A DNA stretch of 64,000 nt from Lewinellaceae bacterium. Its GTDB lineage: Bacteria; Bacteroidota; Bacteroidia; Chitinophagales; Saprospiraceae. The stretch is from assembly GCA_020636005.1 (NCBI GenBank), contig JACJYR010000001.1, forward strand, positions 754,001-818,000. Direction: 5' to 3'. Positions 16,301 through 26,799 of the stretch are shown piece after piece. The notes beneath the pieces were generated by a model. The model had not been told where the DNA came from and ran no database searches. It saw only the letters and a list, made by a program, of their open reading frames with translations. The position numbers were made by a program, and so were the translations under genes. Within the stretch, counting starts at the first letter, position 1. Every line of letters starts with the position of its first letter.

Positions 16301-18393
16301 GGGTGGCAAACGGTTCCGCCTCCGTAGCTGCTGGCGGCGGCTCTCCCGGCTACTCTTACGAGTGGCCCGGTGGAGTAATGGGCGCTTCACAATCCGGCCT
16401 GACGGCTGGCAACTATTTGGTCACCGCAACTGACGCAAATAGCTGTACCAAAACCATCCAGGTAAACATAACACAACCACCTGCCCTGGCTGGGGCTGCA
16501 ACGGCTACCTCGGAAACATCGGTCGGGGCAAATGACGGAACAGCGACCATCAACCCCTCCGGAGGCGTTTCACCTTACCAGTATAATTGGAGCAACAACG
16601 CGACTACTCCCACCATAAATAACCTCTCGCCCGCTGAATACTGCGCAACGGTCACAGATGCCAACGGCTGCACGATTACCGGCTGTGCTACGGTCGATCA
16701 GTTTGGTTGCATCGGCCAGACGATAGTCGTTTCAGGTGAAAATGTCACTTGCTATGGCGTTGGAAACGGAATGGCCATGCTTACCGCCACCGGTTTTGAA
16801 GACCCCGTTACCGTTGAGTGGTCAAACGGGAGCGCAGGCTCTTCCATCGGCAACCTCCCTGCTGCAATCTATTCTGTCACGGTTACCGGTGCCGATGGCT
16901 GTTTTGCCGTTGAAGAAATAGAAATAACCGAACCGGCAGCGTTGGCGGTCAACATCCTCAACCAAACCAACTTGGAATGCCCTGGGGAAATGACGGGGGT
17001 GGTCTCGGTGGGCGCCGAAGGGGGCACTCCAGTTTACACATTCTCCTGGCCGAGCGGATCGAACAACCCCACCCAGTCGAACCTCCCGGCAGGTACTTAT
17101 GAGGTAACCGTCAGCGACCAGAATGACTGCGTGACCACCCTCGCAATCGAAATCGGAATAGATCCCGACACGGAGCCACCGCAGGTGCTTGCACAGGGTA
17201 TTATCGTCAATTTGGATGCCGATGGCATCGCTTCCGTCACCCCTGAAATGCTCGATGGGGGTAGCACGGACAATTGTGGCATTGTTGCACTGACGATGGA
17301 CATCAGCGATTTTGATTGCAGCAATATAGGTATAAATGATGTCGTGCTGAGCGCTACCGACCTCGCCGGCAATACTTCAACCGCCAACGCTACGGTAACC
17401 GTTCTGGACAATATTCCGCCCATTATCACCTGCCCTGAAAATATTTCCATCACGGTGGATGTTTGCGAAACGACCGTCAACTACGATGAACCAACTGCCA
17501 TTGACAATTGCCAAAATACAAACGTGTTCATTCTGAGCGGCCCTATCAGCGGGGCAACGTTCCCGAACGGCACAACGGAAGTCACCTGGGGAGCAGATGA
17601 TAACCACGGCAATACCGTTTTCTGCACTTTTACAGTCACTGTGCTAAGCGACTTCGCAGCCACAGCCTCTTTTACCGAACCTACTTGCAGCGGGGCTTCC
17701 GACGGTATAGCCACCGCCTTGCCAGTAAATGGCACGCCCCCGTTTGGCTATGAATGGGACGACCCGGCCAATCAAACCACACAAACGGCAACCGGTCTTT
17801 TAGCAGGCGAGTATCTCGTTTATATCACCGATTCGGAAGGCTGTGTTGCCAGCGCAGCCATCGTGGTCACCGAACCTGACCCTGTTTCCATCACCATTGA
17901 CCAGGTGGCCGGCGAAACGGGCAACAACATGGATGGAGCTATCAGCGTATCCGTGTTTGGCGGAACCGGTGCGCCTTTCACTTACCAATGGTCCTTCAAT
18001 GGCAGCGCCGTTTCTTCCGAAGAAGATCCTGCCGGCCTCGCAGCCGGTGAATATCTCCTGGAAGTATCCGACCAAAACGGTTGTACGGCTTCGGTAACCG
18101 TCGTCGTGGACCAACTGAGCGCAGTTGGAAACCTTAACATCGAACGCAGTGTGAGCATATTTCCGGTACCAACTTCGGGCCGCCTGTTTATAAAGGTGGA
18201 ACTGCCTGGAACAGCAGTCGTGAATATCGAAATCTTGGATTTGACGGGCAGGTTAGTTTTGGACGAGACGTATGAAGCTGCTCAGGGGAAAGACATTGTT
18301 TTTGATTTGACAGAAAATGCTCCCGGCGTTTACCTCGTTCGTTTTGTGGCAGGGGATGAGGTCTTCTTCAAACGCATCGTTTTGAGCCGTTGA
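13309..18393 (+). CDS. giant secreted SprB-repeat/PKD-like protein with N-terminal CxxCH and T9SS sorting domain
   Basis: I start at ATG 13309 (1694 residues) because it opens with a signal peptide (MKKKLNSVYKLFFAAFSGIV). A CxxCH motif follows (C42, C45, H46; STCTNCHSGG), as in the choice-of-anchor V type N-terminal domain. Next are SprB-type repeats (GGSPGYTYNWTGG, TVTVTDANNC), then five tandem PKD/Ig-like repeats of about 80 residues (14326-15572; FTYLW, GHIVSGANT, GTYTLTV), more SprB repeats, one HYR-like domain (DNIPPIITCPENI with DNCQN), and a last SprB unit. The C-terminus (IFPVPTSGRLFIKVELPG to VYLVRFVAGDEVFFKRIVLS) is a T9SS type A sorting domain, so the protein is carried across the outer membrane and anchored or released. 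SprB is a gliding adhesin, but these repeats also occur in many unrelated surface proteins. A terminator follows. Confidence 0.92.
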   Translation: MKKKLNSVYKLFFAAFSGIVFLSVFLNPPNGNTGAPPTFSTCTNCHSGGSGTGNITIQGMPATIMPNTLYPITVSVTRTNGTPVYGGFQMVVQDGMNQNSGTLSNPGPSSALDASGGKTYFEHAPAQEFIAGNTVTYTVDWLSPSTGSGNITMYAAGNLANGNGNSSGDAIVTTSATGMFMGGGGVISVLVNGINVSCFGGNNGTASASASGGGGGPYTFNWSNGSSGPTITNLIAGVYTVTVTNLSGGSGTGSVTITQPATPVNVSIVSQMNIDCLNPIGSATAQGTGGSPGYTYNWTGGGMGQTVTLPPGNFTVTVTDANNCTSAVSGNLTSNTAPPNAEAGPPVVISCATPAVNLNGTGSSVGSNFTYLWNTTDGHIVSGANTLMPLVDKAGTYTLTVTNNQNFCTATDFTTVAGSSTPPVAEAGPAMTLTCANTNVTLNGTGSSSGANFTYLWTTTNGHIVSGANTLMPVVDVAGTYTLTVSNTSNGCTQSDQTSVTANTSAPVATAGNDMVLTCAATTIQLNGNGSSSGGNFTYQWTTANGNIVSGANTLTPTVNEPGTYCLQVSNSLNGCTATDCTNVTENTSPPIANAGSAAPLTCTVSSVTLNGSASSSGPNFTYLWITGNGNIVSGETTTMPLVNSAGSYTIIVTNTNNGCTAVSNVSVNSNTTPPNADAGSSMALNCNNLSVVLNGSNSSQGGNFTYLWDGPGIVSGANTTNPTVDAAGTYNITVTNTNTGCTATDNTLVYQTPPLMVSIPTSNNVECNGNNTGNATAQGTGGNGGYDFHWSNGTTGQEAANLAAGNYTVTLIDADDCTATSSISISEPAELIANAVATGESSTGANDGSATCNPIGGIPAYSFSWSNGETTQTITGLSAGTYTVTLSDGNSCTKVESVTVASFNCASFGISISSTNPSCNGSMDGVATANPTGGTGPFTYMWSNGSTENTANNLGAGTYNVTVADNNNCEIAGNVTLMAPPPLSLSVPQQTNVTCNGVANGSASVAAGGGSPGYSYEWPGGVMGASQSGLTAGNYLVTATDANSCTKTIQVNITQPPALAGAATATSETSVGANDGTATINPSGGVSPYQYNWSNNATTPTINNLSPAEYCATVTDANGCTITGCATVDQFGCIGQTIVVSGENVTCYGVGNGMAMLTATGFEDPVTVEWSNGSAGSSIGNLPAAIYSVTVTGADGCFAVEEIEITEPAALAVNILNQTNLECPGEMTGVVSVGAEGGTPVYTFSWPSGSNNPTQSNLPAGTYEVTVSDQNDCVTTLAIEIGIDPDTEPPQVLAQGIIVNLDADGIASVTPEMLDGGSTDNCGIVALTMDISDFDCSNIGINDVVLSATDLAGNTSTANATVTVLDNIPPIITCPENISITVDVCETTVNYDEPTAIDNCQNTNVFILSGPISGATFPNGTTEVTWGADDNHGNTVFCTFTVTVLSDFAATASFTEPTCSGASDGIATALPVNGTPPFGYEWDDPANQTTQTATGLLAGEYLVYITDSEGCVASAAIVVTEPDPVSITIDQVAGETGNNMDGAISVSVFGGTGAPFTYQWSFNGSAVSSEEDPAGLAAGEYLLEVSDQNGCTASVTVVVDQLSAVGNLNIERSVSIFPVPTSGRLFIKVELPGTAVVNIEILDLTGRLVLDETYEAAQGKDIVFDLTENAPGVYLVRFVAGDEVFFKRIVLSR
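14326..15572 (+). repeat. five tandem PKD/Ig-like protein repeats in the giant gene
   Basis: Five units of roughly 80-84 codons share a Cys near the start (SCATPAVNLNGTGSS, TCANTNVTLNGTGSS, ...), FTYLW, IVSGANT and GTYTLTV, and a second Cys near the end (GCTATD). Adjacent units 1 and 2 are also close at DNA level around GGGGCCAATACGCT, pointing to fairly recent duplication or conversion. Confidence 0.85.
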
Positions 18394-18421
18394 CAAAACT
18401 GACTGTTTCACATGCCGAAAT

Positions 18422-18458
18422 AAAAAGGCCGCTTTCGTGACTTGAAGGCGGCCTTTTT
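18422..18458. terminator. hairpin terminator after the giant gene
   Basis: AAAAAGGCCGC (18422-18432) pairs with GCGGCCTTTTT (18448-18458), extended by four inner pairs (one a G-T wobble). It lies between convergent genes and can serve both. Confidence 0.82.
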
Positions 18459-18475
18459 ATTGTCTATAAAGTAAT

Positions 18476-18892
18476 TCAGGCAAAATAGCGCATCAGGTAA
18501 GAAATAATGTGGTGGACATTCTCCCGGGCATAGGTGGCCATGGCCTTATCAGCGAGAAAATCGTCCTGGCTGTCGGAAGAGAGGTTCATGGTGGCGATAA
18601 AAATCACGTTGGACACCAGGGAAATAAACATCAGCCGCCGCTCTGAGTAGGGGATGTCGTACTTCCTGAAATAGCTCATCAGGTGCCGGCAGATGTGGAT
18701 GGCCATGAGGCGCACGTTGTCAGCCTGCATCTGTTCGGTGGGAATGCCGTTGCTGGTGATGCACGAGTGGTAATACTGCTTGAGGCAACGGTGGGCGAGC
18801 TTCAGGGCGAGGTTATAGCGCCCTGCCAGGATGGCCCCGTCAATGCGTGCGAGGTTCTTGTTGAGTTTTTCTGTATTCCAGAGGATTGCCAT
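18476..18892 (-). CDS. hypothetical all-helical cytoplasmic protein
   Basis: The 138-residue protein starts at ATG 18892 (MAILWNTEKLNKNLARIDGA); a TTG at 18907 would add five residues. It is predicted helical throughout, with KLNKNLARIDGAILAGRYNL, an ALKLAHRCLKQYYHSC helix, and a C-terminal ATYARENVHHIISYLMRYF segment. The pattern GAILAGRYNLALKLAHRCLK resembles TPR-like helical hairpins, and abortive-infection C-terminal helical domains share the look, but I do not assign a family. There is no signal peptide or membrane span. The gene stands alone; a -7-like TACTTTTG lies about 130 bp upstream. Confidence 0.65.
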   Translation of the reverse strand: MAILWNTEKLNKNLARIDGAILAGRYNLALKLAHRCLKQYYHSCITSNGIPTEQMQADNVRLMAIHICRHLMSYFRKYDIPYSERRLMFISLVSNVIFIATMNLSSDSQDDFLADKAMATYARENVHHIISYLMRYFA

Positions 18893-19022
18893 TGTAAAAG
18901 GTTTCAATTTGGCCAGTCAGAAAAGGGCAATACAGCCCTTTTCATCAAAACGTAATTTGGGTGCAAGTGGCATTCCGTTTTGTTGATTCCTAGACTTTTT
19001 TAATGCGAAATGAATGTAAAAA

Positions 19023-19030
19023 CAAAAGTA
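19023..19030 (-). promoter_or_regulatory. candidate -7 element for the helical hypothetical gene
   Basis: The minus strand reads TACTTTTG (TAnnTTTG match), 131 bp upstream of the start at 18892. There is no -33 match. The rest of the 300-bp gap 18893-19192 shows nothing recognisable. Confidence 0.3.
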
Positions 19031-19192
19031 ACCAAAGCCTTTTATATGGATGAGTAACGGCTTAAAAATCTTTTCGCTTCCTGGAAAACTTCTCTTGTAC
19101 AAGATTATTTTTCTGCATCCTGTAACCGGCAATTTCCTCCTGCCGTCCAAGCCCTTGAAAATAATTTGTTCACCACTTGCAAATAAACTGAC

Positions 19193-19537
19193 ATGGGAGA
19201 AATAATCGGCCTTATCGCAGTCATTGGATTTTTTACCACCCTTATCGTGGTGGCTTATGTGTACCTGTCATCCCGCCACAAAATCCGCATGGCACTCATC
19301 CAACATGGGCAGGATGCCGGCATCTTCAAGGAAGACCGCAATGAAAATTCGGCGCTTAAATTCGGGATGGTGGCCGTCGGTGTCGGCCTCGGCATGTTTG
19401 CCGGATCGGCTTTGAACCATTCCGGTATGGACGATGGCCCTGCCTACTTCGGCATGATGCTCACCTTGGGCGGGGCAGCGCTAATCCTCTACTATTTATT
19501 TGTCAGGAAAAAAGGGCCAGGGAGCGACACCGTGTGA
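19193..19537 (+). CDS. small membrane protein (DUF6249-like)
   Basis: The 114-residue protein has an N-terminal transmembrane helix (residues 3-26, IIGLIAVIGFFTTLIVVAYV), a short basic cytoplasmic stretch (SSRHKIRMALIQHGQDAGIF), and two further helices (MVAVGVGLGMFAGSAL and FGMMLTLGGAALILYYLFV), ending in a basic tail. The HKIRMALIQHGQDAGIF segment is typical of small Bacteroidota inner-membrane proteins annotated DUF6249. The function is unknown. It is followed by the 154-bp inverted-repeat element, then convergent gcvP. No partner gene is adjacent, and no promoter match is seen upstream. Confidence 0.72.
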   Translation: MGEIIGLIAVIGFFTTLIVVAYVYLSSRHKIRMALIQHGQDAGIFKEDRNENSALKFGMVAVGVGLGMFAGSALNHSGMDDGPAYFGMMLTLGGAALILYYLFVRKKGPGSDTV

Positions 19538-19564
19538 ACCACCCGAAAAAAAGCAAATGAAAAA

Positions 19565-19718
19565 GGAGGCTGTCTCATAAGTCAATCTTGGAATTCGCAA
19601 ACCAAACGTTTCACACAAAGGCACTAAGGCACAAAGAATATTAATCGGAGACCTTGTGGCTTTGTGTGAAACAATATTTGGCGTCATTTTCAAAAAATTG
19701 ACTTGTGAGACAGCCTCC
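19565..19718. mobile_element. MITE-like element with GGAGGCTGTCTCA ends
   Basis: A 154-bp non-coding element bounded by 22-base inverted repeats (19565-19586 and 19697-19718, one mismatch), starting GGAGGCTGTCTCATAAGTCA. Inside is a second inverted pair, TTTCACACAAAG and CTTTGTGTGAAA. There is no coding capacity. Ends of this kind occur on DDE-transposon relatives, so I read it as a non-autonomous derivative; no parent transposase is in the window. It fills the space between two convergent genes. Confidence 0.75.
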
Positions 19719-19745
19719 TTGCTTTTTCAATATTTTGTGAAATAA

Positions 19746-22649
<2,904 letters not shown>

Positions 22650-22697
22650 ATCTTTTTAAATGATTTGGAATTACGTGGCGTTGGGATTTTGAGGGGG

Positions 22698-22705
22698 CAA
22701 ATGTA
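22698..22705 (-). promoter_or_regulatory. gcvP: candidate promoter -7 element for gcvP
   Basis: The minus strand reads TACATTTG, a TAnnTTTG match, and 19 bp upstream of it is CTG (one mismatch from the -33 TTG). It is 49 bp from the gcvP ATG. Confidence 0.55.
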
Positions 22706-22796
22706 AGGTTTTGGCCGGAAAAAACAGCAAGGGAACAGGCAGAACGCAACATGGTTTGGAACAGGTCGAAAATAGGGGGGCCATGCAGGGACAAGG

Positions 22797-22961
22797 TATC
22801 CGGTGGATGCCGGGGGCAGGGTGGTGAAGGAGTTTAAAAGCGGCCATCCGGGGGATACGTTTATTGTTCCTGTTGGCGACTGGGTAGTGGGGGTGTATTT
22901 TTTGGAGGTGTCTGAAAGTAGGGTAGTTTTTGGGGTGGAAAAATTTGTCGTGAAAAAATAA
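22797..22961 (+). pseudogene. orphan fragment of a T9SS C-terminal sorting domain
   Basis: The frame starting at TAT 22797 reads YPVDAGGRVVKEFKSGHP and later DTFIVPVGDWVVGVYFLEVS, ending VEKFVVKK before TAA at 22959-22961. The order (GR-VV, hydrophobic strand, GVYFL-V, KFVVK at the end) is that of a T9SS type A sorting domain. An in-frame TAG lies a few codons upstream and no ATG is available, so it cannot be a gene by itself. It looks like the tail of a lost secreted-protein gene in the gap between gcvP and the S8 peptidase. Confidence 0.65.
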
Positions 22962-23020
22962 AAAACAGGGGAAGTGCTATTTTTCCCCAAAGCCCCCTCC
23001 GTTCAAATTTTAAATTTCCC

Positions 23021-23028
23021 TATTTTTG
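23021..23028 (+). promoter_or_regulatory. candidate -7 element for the S8 peptidase gene
   Basis: TATTTTTG matches TAnnTTTG, 91 bp upstream of the ATG at 23119. There is no -33 TTG at the right distance. Confidence 0.35.
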
Positions 23029-23118
23029 AGAAACACATTTTGCTAATGAGCGATGAACATATGTGCAGTTCGACTGCCCCAACTCATCACTCAAAACCCA
23101 TCACTCAAATCTCCCACC

Positions 23119-25185
23119 ATGTACCAGTACAAATACGGCGGAAAAGACGGCACCGTTTACCAACTCGTCGAAGCCAAGGACCTCGTCGTGGTGCGCACCA
23201 CTGAATCGGCGCCCATCGGAGACCTTCCCATGTCCACCAAATCAAGGGATCTGCTGCCTTCTCTGCTACCAGTGGCGGCATTTCCAGAAGCCAATGTCAC
23301 CGTGTACAAGTGCGTGCCCACGGGCGACCGCTCAGCCACGGCCCTGCGCAATGCCGTCCGGAAGACCCTGCCACAGGAAGACAGCGTCCGCTTTGCCGGC
23401 CGGGTGCTGAAAGACCCTAACACCGGCTCCATCGTCGTGTACACGGAAAACCTCTACCTCCAGTTCAAGGCCAGCACCAGCAAGGCCCGCTGCGCAGAAA
23501 TCATGCAGGAGCACGGCCTGAAAGTGAAGGAAGACCTCGGCATCACCCGCAATTCCTACTTCGTGGAGGCCCCGGAAGGAACGGGCCTGAAGGTATTCGG
23601 CCTGGCCGAAACGCTGCTCCGACTGCCGGAAGTGGAAGCCTGCCACCCGGAACTGGTACGGGAGCGCAAGTACAAGTCTGCCTACCCCCTGCAATGGCAC
23701 CTGAAGGCGGCCACCATCAACGGCATCAACATCAACCAGCACGTCAGTGCGGAAGCGGCATGGGAAATCAGCAAAGGCAAAGGCATCACCATCGCCGTGC
23801 TGGACGACGGCGTGGACATTGACCACGACGAGTTCAAGGCGAACGGCAAGGTGGCCTTTCCCCGCGACACTATCCTCAACGCCGACGACCCCCGCCCGAA
23901 AAATGCCGCCGAACGGCACGGCACAGCCTGTGCAGGCGTGGCCTGCGCCAGCGGCATGGACAAGGCGGCGGGCGTGGCCCCGGAAGCACGGCTGATGCCC
24001 ATCCGCCTCGGCAGCATCGGCTCCATCAGCGAGGCCAAGGCCTTCAAATGGGCCGCCGACAACGGGGCCGACGTCATCTCCTGCAGTTGGGGCCCGGAAG
24101 ACGGGGCCTGGTGGAACCCCAACGACCCCATGCACTTCTCGCAGGCCCGGCTGCCCGACAGCGCCAAGGCCGCCATTGACTACGCCGTAGCCAACGGGCG
24201 GGGCGGCAAGGGCTGCGTCGTTACCTGGGCTGCCGGCAATGGCAACGAGGACGTGAAATTCGACGAATACGCCAGCTACGAAAAGGTGATCGCCGTAGCG
24301 GCCTGCAACGACACCGGTAGGCGCAGCATCTACAGCGACTTTGGCGATGCCGTTTGGTGCTGTTTCCCCAGCAACGACTTCAACATGCCCAGCATGAACC
24401 ACCCCAACCCGCTGACGGCCGGCATCTGGACGACCGACCGCAAGGGGAAAACGGGCTACAACTTCGGCGGCATCAACGCCGAGCAACTGGTCGGCGACCT
24501 CGACGGGAACTACACGGCCACTTTCGGAGGCACCTCCAGCGCCTGCCCGGGCGTGGCCGGCGTGGCGGCGCTCATGCTCTCCGCCAACCCCAGCCTCACC
24601 TGGCGGCAGGTAAAGGAAATCATCAAAAACTCCTGCGACCGCATCGACGCCGACATGGGCAATTACAATGCGGAAGGGCACAGCCCTTTCTATGGCTACG
24701 GCCGCATCAATGCGCTGAAGGCCGTGCAAAATGCCAAATCTGCTGGCGAACCCCAACCTGTCGCCGCTGCCTTTGGGGTGAAAGGGCTGGCGCATTTCAA
24801 CAAAAAGGAAAACGTGCCAGTGATGGACGGGGAGACGGCGGGCGGTTTTCTCAAACCTCAGCGGCTATTGGGTTTTCAGCTCCGCATCGAGCCTTTCCAC
24901 CCGGATCTGCATATTGGTTATAAAACAATGGTGCGGAGCGTGGGAGAGTCGGTGGCGGGCAAGGACGGCTCGTTTTCCGGCACCGACGACAAGCGGCGCT
25001 CGCTGGTGGGCGTGGCGGTTTCGCTGGAGGGTGCCCTGGCCGGCCAGTTCGAGGTGGAATATGCCATCAAAGTGAAAGGATCGGACGAGTGGCTGGCTGC
25101 CAAAAACGGCGCATGGTGTGGCAGCGACAAGAAAACCAGGGGCCAAACGATAGAAGGAATTAAAGTGGCGCTGAGGGCCCAATAG
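23119..25185 (+). CDS. S8 (subtilisin-like) serine peptidase without signal peptide, tandem hydrophobic-W-like C-terminus
   Basis: I choose ATG 23119 (688 residues, MYQYKYGGKDG). The catalytic triad is intact: Asp229 in IAVLDDGVDIDH, His267 in RHGTACAGVA and Ser473 in FGGTSSACPGVAGVAALM. Residues 1-190 form a long N-terminal region with no signal peptide (TVYQLVEAKDLVVVRTTES); part may act as a pro-domain. The last ~120 residues hold two similar beta units (IGYKTMVRSVGESVAGKDG, then GTDDKRRSLVGVAVSL; VEYAIKVKG, then GSDKKTRGQTIEGIKVAL). Their Y-V-G-W-G-G-I pattern resembles ChW (hydrophobic W) repeats, which bind surfaces or ligands. Without a leader it is either cytosolic or exported by an unseen route. 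It is followed after 12 bp by the convergent psd gene. Confidence 0.88.
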   Translation: MYQYKYGGKDGTVYQLVEAKDLVVVRTTESAPIGDLPMSTKSRDLLPSLLPVAAFPEANVTVYKCVPTGDRSATALRNAVRKTLPQEDSVRFAGRVLKDPNTGSIVVYTENLYLQFKASTSKARCAEIMQEHGLKVKEDLGITRNSYFVEAPEGTGLKVFGLAETLLRLPEVEACHPELVRERKYKSAYPLQWHLKAATINGININQHVSAEAAWEISKGKGITIAVLDDGVDIDHDEFKANGKVAFPRDTILNADDPRPKNAAERHGTACAGVACASGMDKAAGVAPEARLMPIRLGSIGSISEAKAFKWAADNGADVISCSWGPEDGAWWNPNDPMHFSQARLPDSAKAAIDYAVANGRGGKGCVVTWAAGNGNEDVKFDEYASYEKVIAVAACNDTGRRSIYSDFGDAVWCCFPSNDFNMPSMNHPNPLTAGIWTTDRKGKTGYNFGGINAEQLVGDLDGNYTATFGGTSSACPGVAGVAALMLSANPSLTWRQVKEIIKNSCDRIDADMGNYNAEGHSPFYGYGRINALKAVQNAKSAGEPQPVAAAFGVKGLAHFNKKENVPVMDGETAGGFLKPQRLLGFQLRIEPFHPDLHIGYKTMVRSVGESVAGKDGSFSGTDDKRRSLVGVAVSLEGALAGQFEVEYAIKVKGSDEWLAAKNGAWCGSDKKTRGQTIEGIKVALRAQ

Positions 25186-25197
25186 CCGGCAGTTTGT

Positions 25198-25845
25198 TTA
25201 CAACCTGGCTATAACAGTCTTGTTCCCCTTCACTTTCTGCCCAATTTTCACTTCCAGACTGGCATCCAGCGGCAGGAACAAGTCCACCCGGGAGCCGAAC
25301 TTGATGAAGCCAAAGTCAGCGCCTTGTTCCACCACATCGCCTTCCTGGATGTAGTTGACGATGCGCTTGGCGAGGGCACCGGCGATTTGGCGCAGCAGCA
25401 CTTCTTCCTCCCCGTTGCCGATCACGACCGTGGTGCGCTCGTTTTCATGCGATGACTTTGGATGCCAGGCAACGAGGTATTTACCAGGATGGTACTTGAA
25501 ATAGTTCACCGTGCCGCTGATGGGGTTGCGGTTCACATGGACATTGGTCGGGGACATGAAAATGGAGACCTGGAGGCGCTTGTCGTTGAAGTATTCGTGC
25601 TCGTGCGTTTCTTCGATGACCACGATCTTGCCATCGGCGGGGGCATATACGAGGTTGTTGTCGGGTATCACGATTTCCCGGCGGGGGTTGCGGAAAAACT
25701 GCAGCACCAGCAGGAAAACACCGACCGAAATAATAGTAGCCAGCAAGAGGGATTCAGGCCAAAAATGGGAAACAACCAGATCCAGCAGGGCCAGCAAAAT
25801 GGCCAGGGAGATGAGAATCCGGTGTCCTTCTTTATGTATTTTCAT
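25198..25845 (-). CDS. psd: phosphatidylserine decarboxylase proenzyme (archaeal/short type)
   Basis: The 215-residue length fits the short Psd class. Two N-terminal membrane segments (residues 9-50, ILISLAILLALLDLVVSHFW) precede the catalytic part: VYAPADGKIVVIEE, SIFMSPTNVHVNRNPISG, and the self-cleavage site FGSRVDLFLP near the end, where Gly-Ser cleavage makes the pyruvoyl group. The enzyme decarboxylates phosphatidylserine to phosphatidylethanolamine at the inner membrane. pssA is not nearby. A TATTTTTG -7-like element lies 25 bp upstream of the start on the minus strand. The assignment is secure from motifs and length. Confidence 0.95.
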   Translation of the reverse strand: MKIHKEGHRILISLAILLALLDLVVSHFWPESLLLATIISVGVFLLVLQFFRNPRREIVIPDNNLVYAPADGKIVVIEETHEHEYFNDKRLQVSIFMSPTNVHVNRNPISGTVNYFKYHPGKYLVAWHPKSSHENERTTVVIGNGEEEVLLRQIAGALAKRIVNYIQEGDVVEQGADFGFIKFGSRVDLFLPLDASLEVKIGQKVKGNKTVIARL

Positions 25846-25869
25846 TATTCAGTGAATTGTTCGGGGCGG

Positions 25870-25877
25870 CAAAAATA
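25870..25877 (-). promoter_or_regulatory. psd: candidate -7 element for psd
   Basis: The minus strand reads TATTTTTG, matching TAnnTTTG, 25 bp from the psd ATG at 25845. No -33 TTG at 19 bp. Confidence 0.4.
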
Positions 25878-25932
25878 GCAAAAGAAAAAATTTGATGCGG
25901 TTTCATTTCCCGCTGACGGTTTTAATAAACCC

Positions 25933-26799
25933 TTAAAATTGGTAAACCCGGAAACCGGCCCGGCCCAATACATAGAGCCTGTCTTTTTGTACCTGTACCT
26001 TGTCGGCGCCTTCCAGGCCCTCAGGCAGTTGGACGGGCTTTTCTAAAAGGGCTTTTAAATGGAAGGAAAACAGTTTCCCCCCGGTAAAATAGATCAACTG
26101 GTCGTCGAATACCTGAAATGATGCCAAACCCAGAATCGGCAGTGTTTTCTGGTACTGGCCAAAAATATCGAACACCAGGATGCCAAGCCCAGGATCATTC
26201 AGGTAAACCAATTGATCCCGTTCCAGGAGGAAATTCGGTTTTACCGTTTTCCCAAGCACCATGCTCATATCGGCCCCTTCGCTGGCCACGGTGCCATCCG
26301 AGTCTATTTTTTTCAACCTGAAATTCACTTCGTCGTAGATCCACAGCCTTCCATCGCCGGCCATGCCCACCGCATTCACCTGGAACAAGCCAAAATTTAA
26401 CAAATTGAACTGTCCCGTCAGGTTCATCGTGCGATCGAGGGTTACGATATTGGAATATTCCGGGAAAAACAACAGAAGGTGAAAAGGGTTGGTGGCATCC
26501 AGGCAAGTGGCCTCACCCAGCGTTTTGTTGAGGTAACGGAACTGCTCTTTTCCATCGGGCGTATATTTTACCACTTCGCCCCCTTTGGCCAACAGGTAGA
26601 TGTTCCCAAGTTTGTCCGTGGTGAAATTTATTGCCTGGGCAGCAATGGAAAACAACTGTTTGTATGGCGCAGCGGAAGTGCCGCTTTGCGAAACCTGGCT
26701 GGAGCATTGTTGAAAAAACAAGCAAAACAAAACAATCCCTCCTGCCCTGCCGGCCGCCGCCTGCCGGCCGCCATTACCCAAAAACTTTCCCCTGTTCAT
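25933..26799 (-). CDS. lipoprotein with NHL/beta-propeller-like repeats
   Basis: The 288-residue protein (ATG 26799; an in-frame ATG at 26826 is also possible) has a signal segment rich in Gly/Ala ending in a lipobox, VLFCLFFQQCSSQ. The mature part repeats a four-strand pattern: INFTTDKLGNIYLLAKGGEV, VNAVGMAGDGRLWIYDEVNF, LVYLNDPGLGILVFDIFGQY, KVQVQKDRLYVLGRAGFRVY. This is consistent with a beta propeller of about six blades, as in NHL-repeat proteins. It likely sits in the outer membrane facing the periplasm. Its start overlaps the 3' end of lpxH by 26 bp, so the two are co-transcribed. No ligand or enzymatic residues are identified. Confidence 0.75.
   Translation of the reverse strand: MNRGKFLGNGGRQAAAGRAGGIVLFCLFFQQCSSQVSQSGTSAAPYKQLFSIAAQAINFTTDKLGNIYLLAKGGEVVKYTPDGKEQFRYLNKTLGEATCLDATNPFHLLLFFPEYSNIVTLDRTMNLTGQFNLLNFGLFQVNAVGMAGDGRLWIYDEVNFRLKKIDSDGTVASEGADMSMVLGKTVKPNFLLERDQLVYLNDPGLGILVFDIFGQYQKTLPILGLASFQVFDDQLIYFTGGKLFSFHLKALLEKPVQLPEGLEGADKVQVQKDRLYVLGRAGFRVYQF

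Noticed and set aside
23332..24795. A 487-codon open frame opposite the S8 peptidase
   Set aside because: It is antisense to a gene with an intact catalytic triad and is Gly/Val/Ala-rich low-complexity sequence caused by the GC-rich template.
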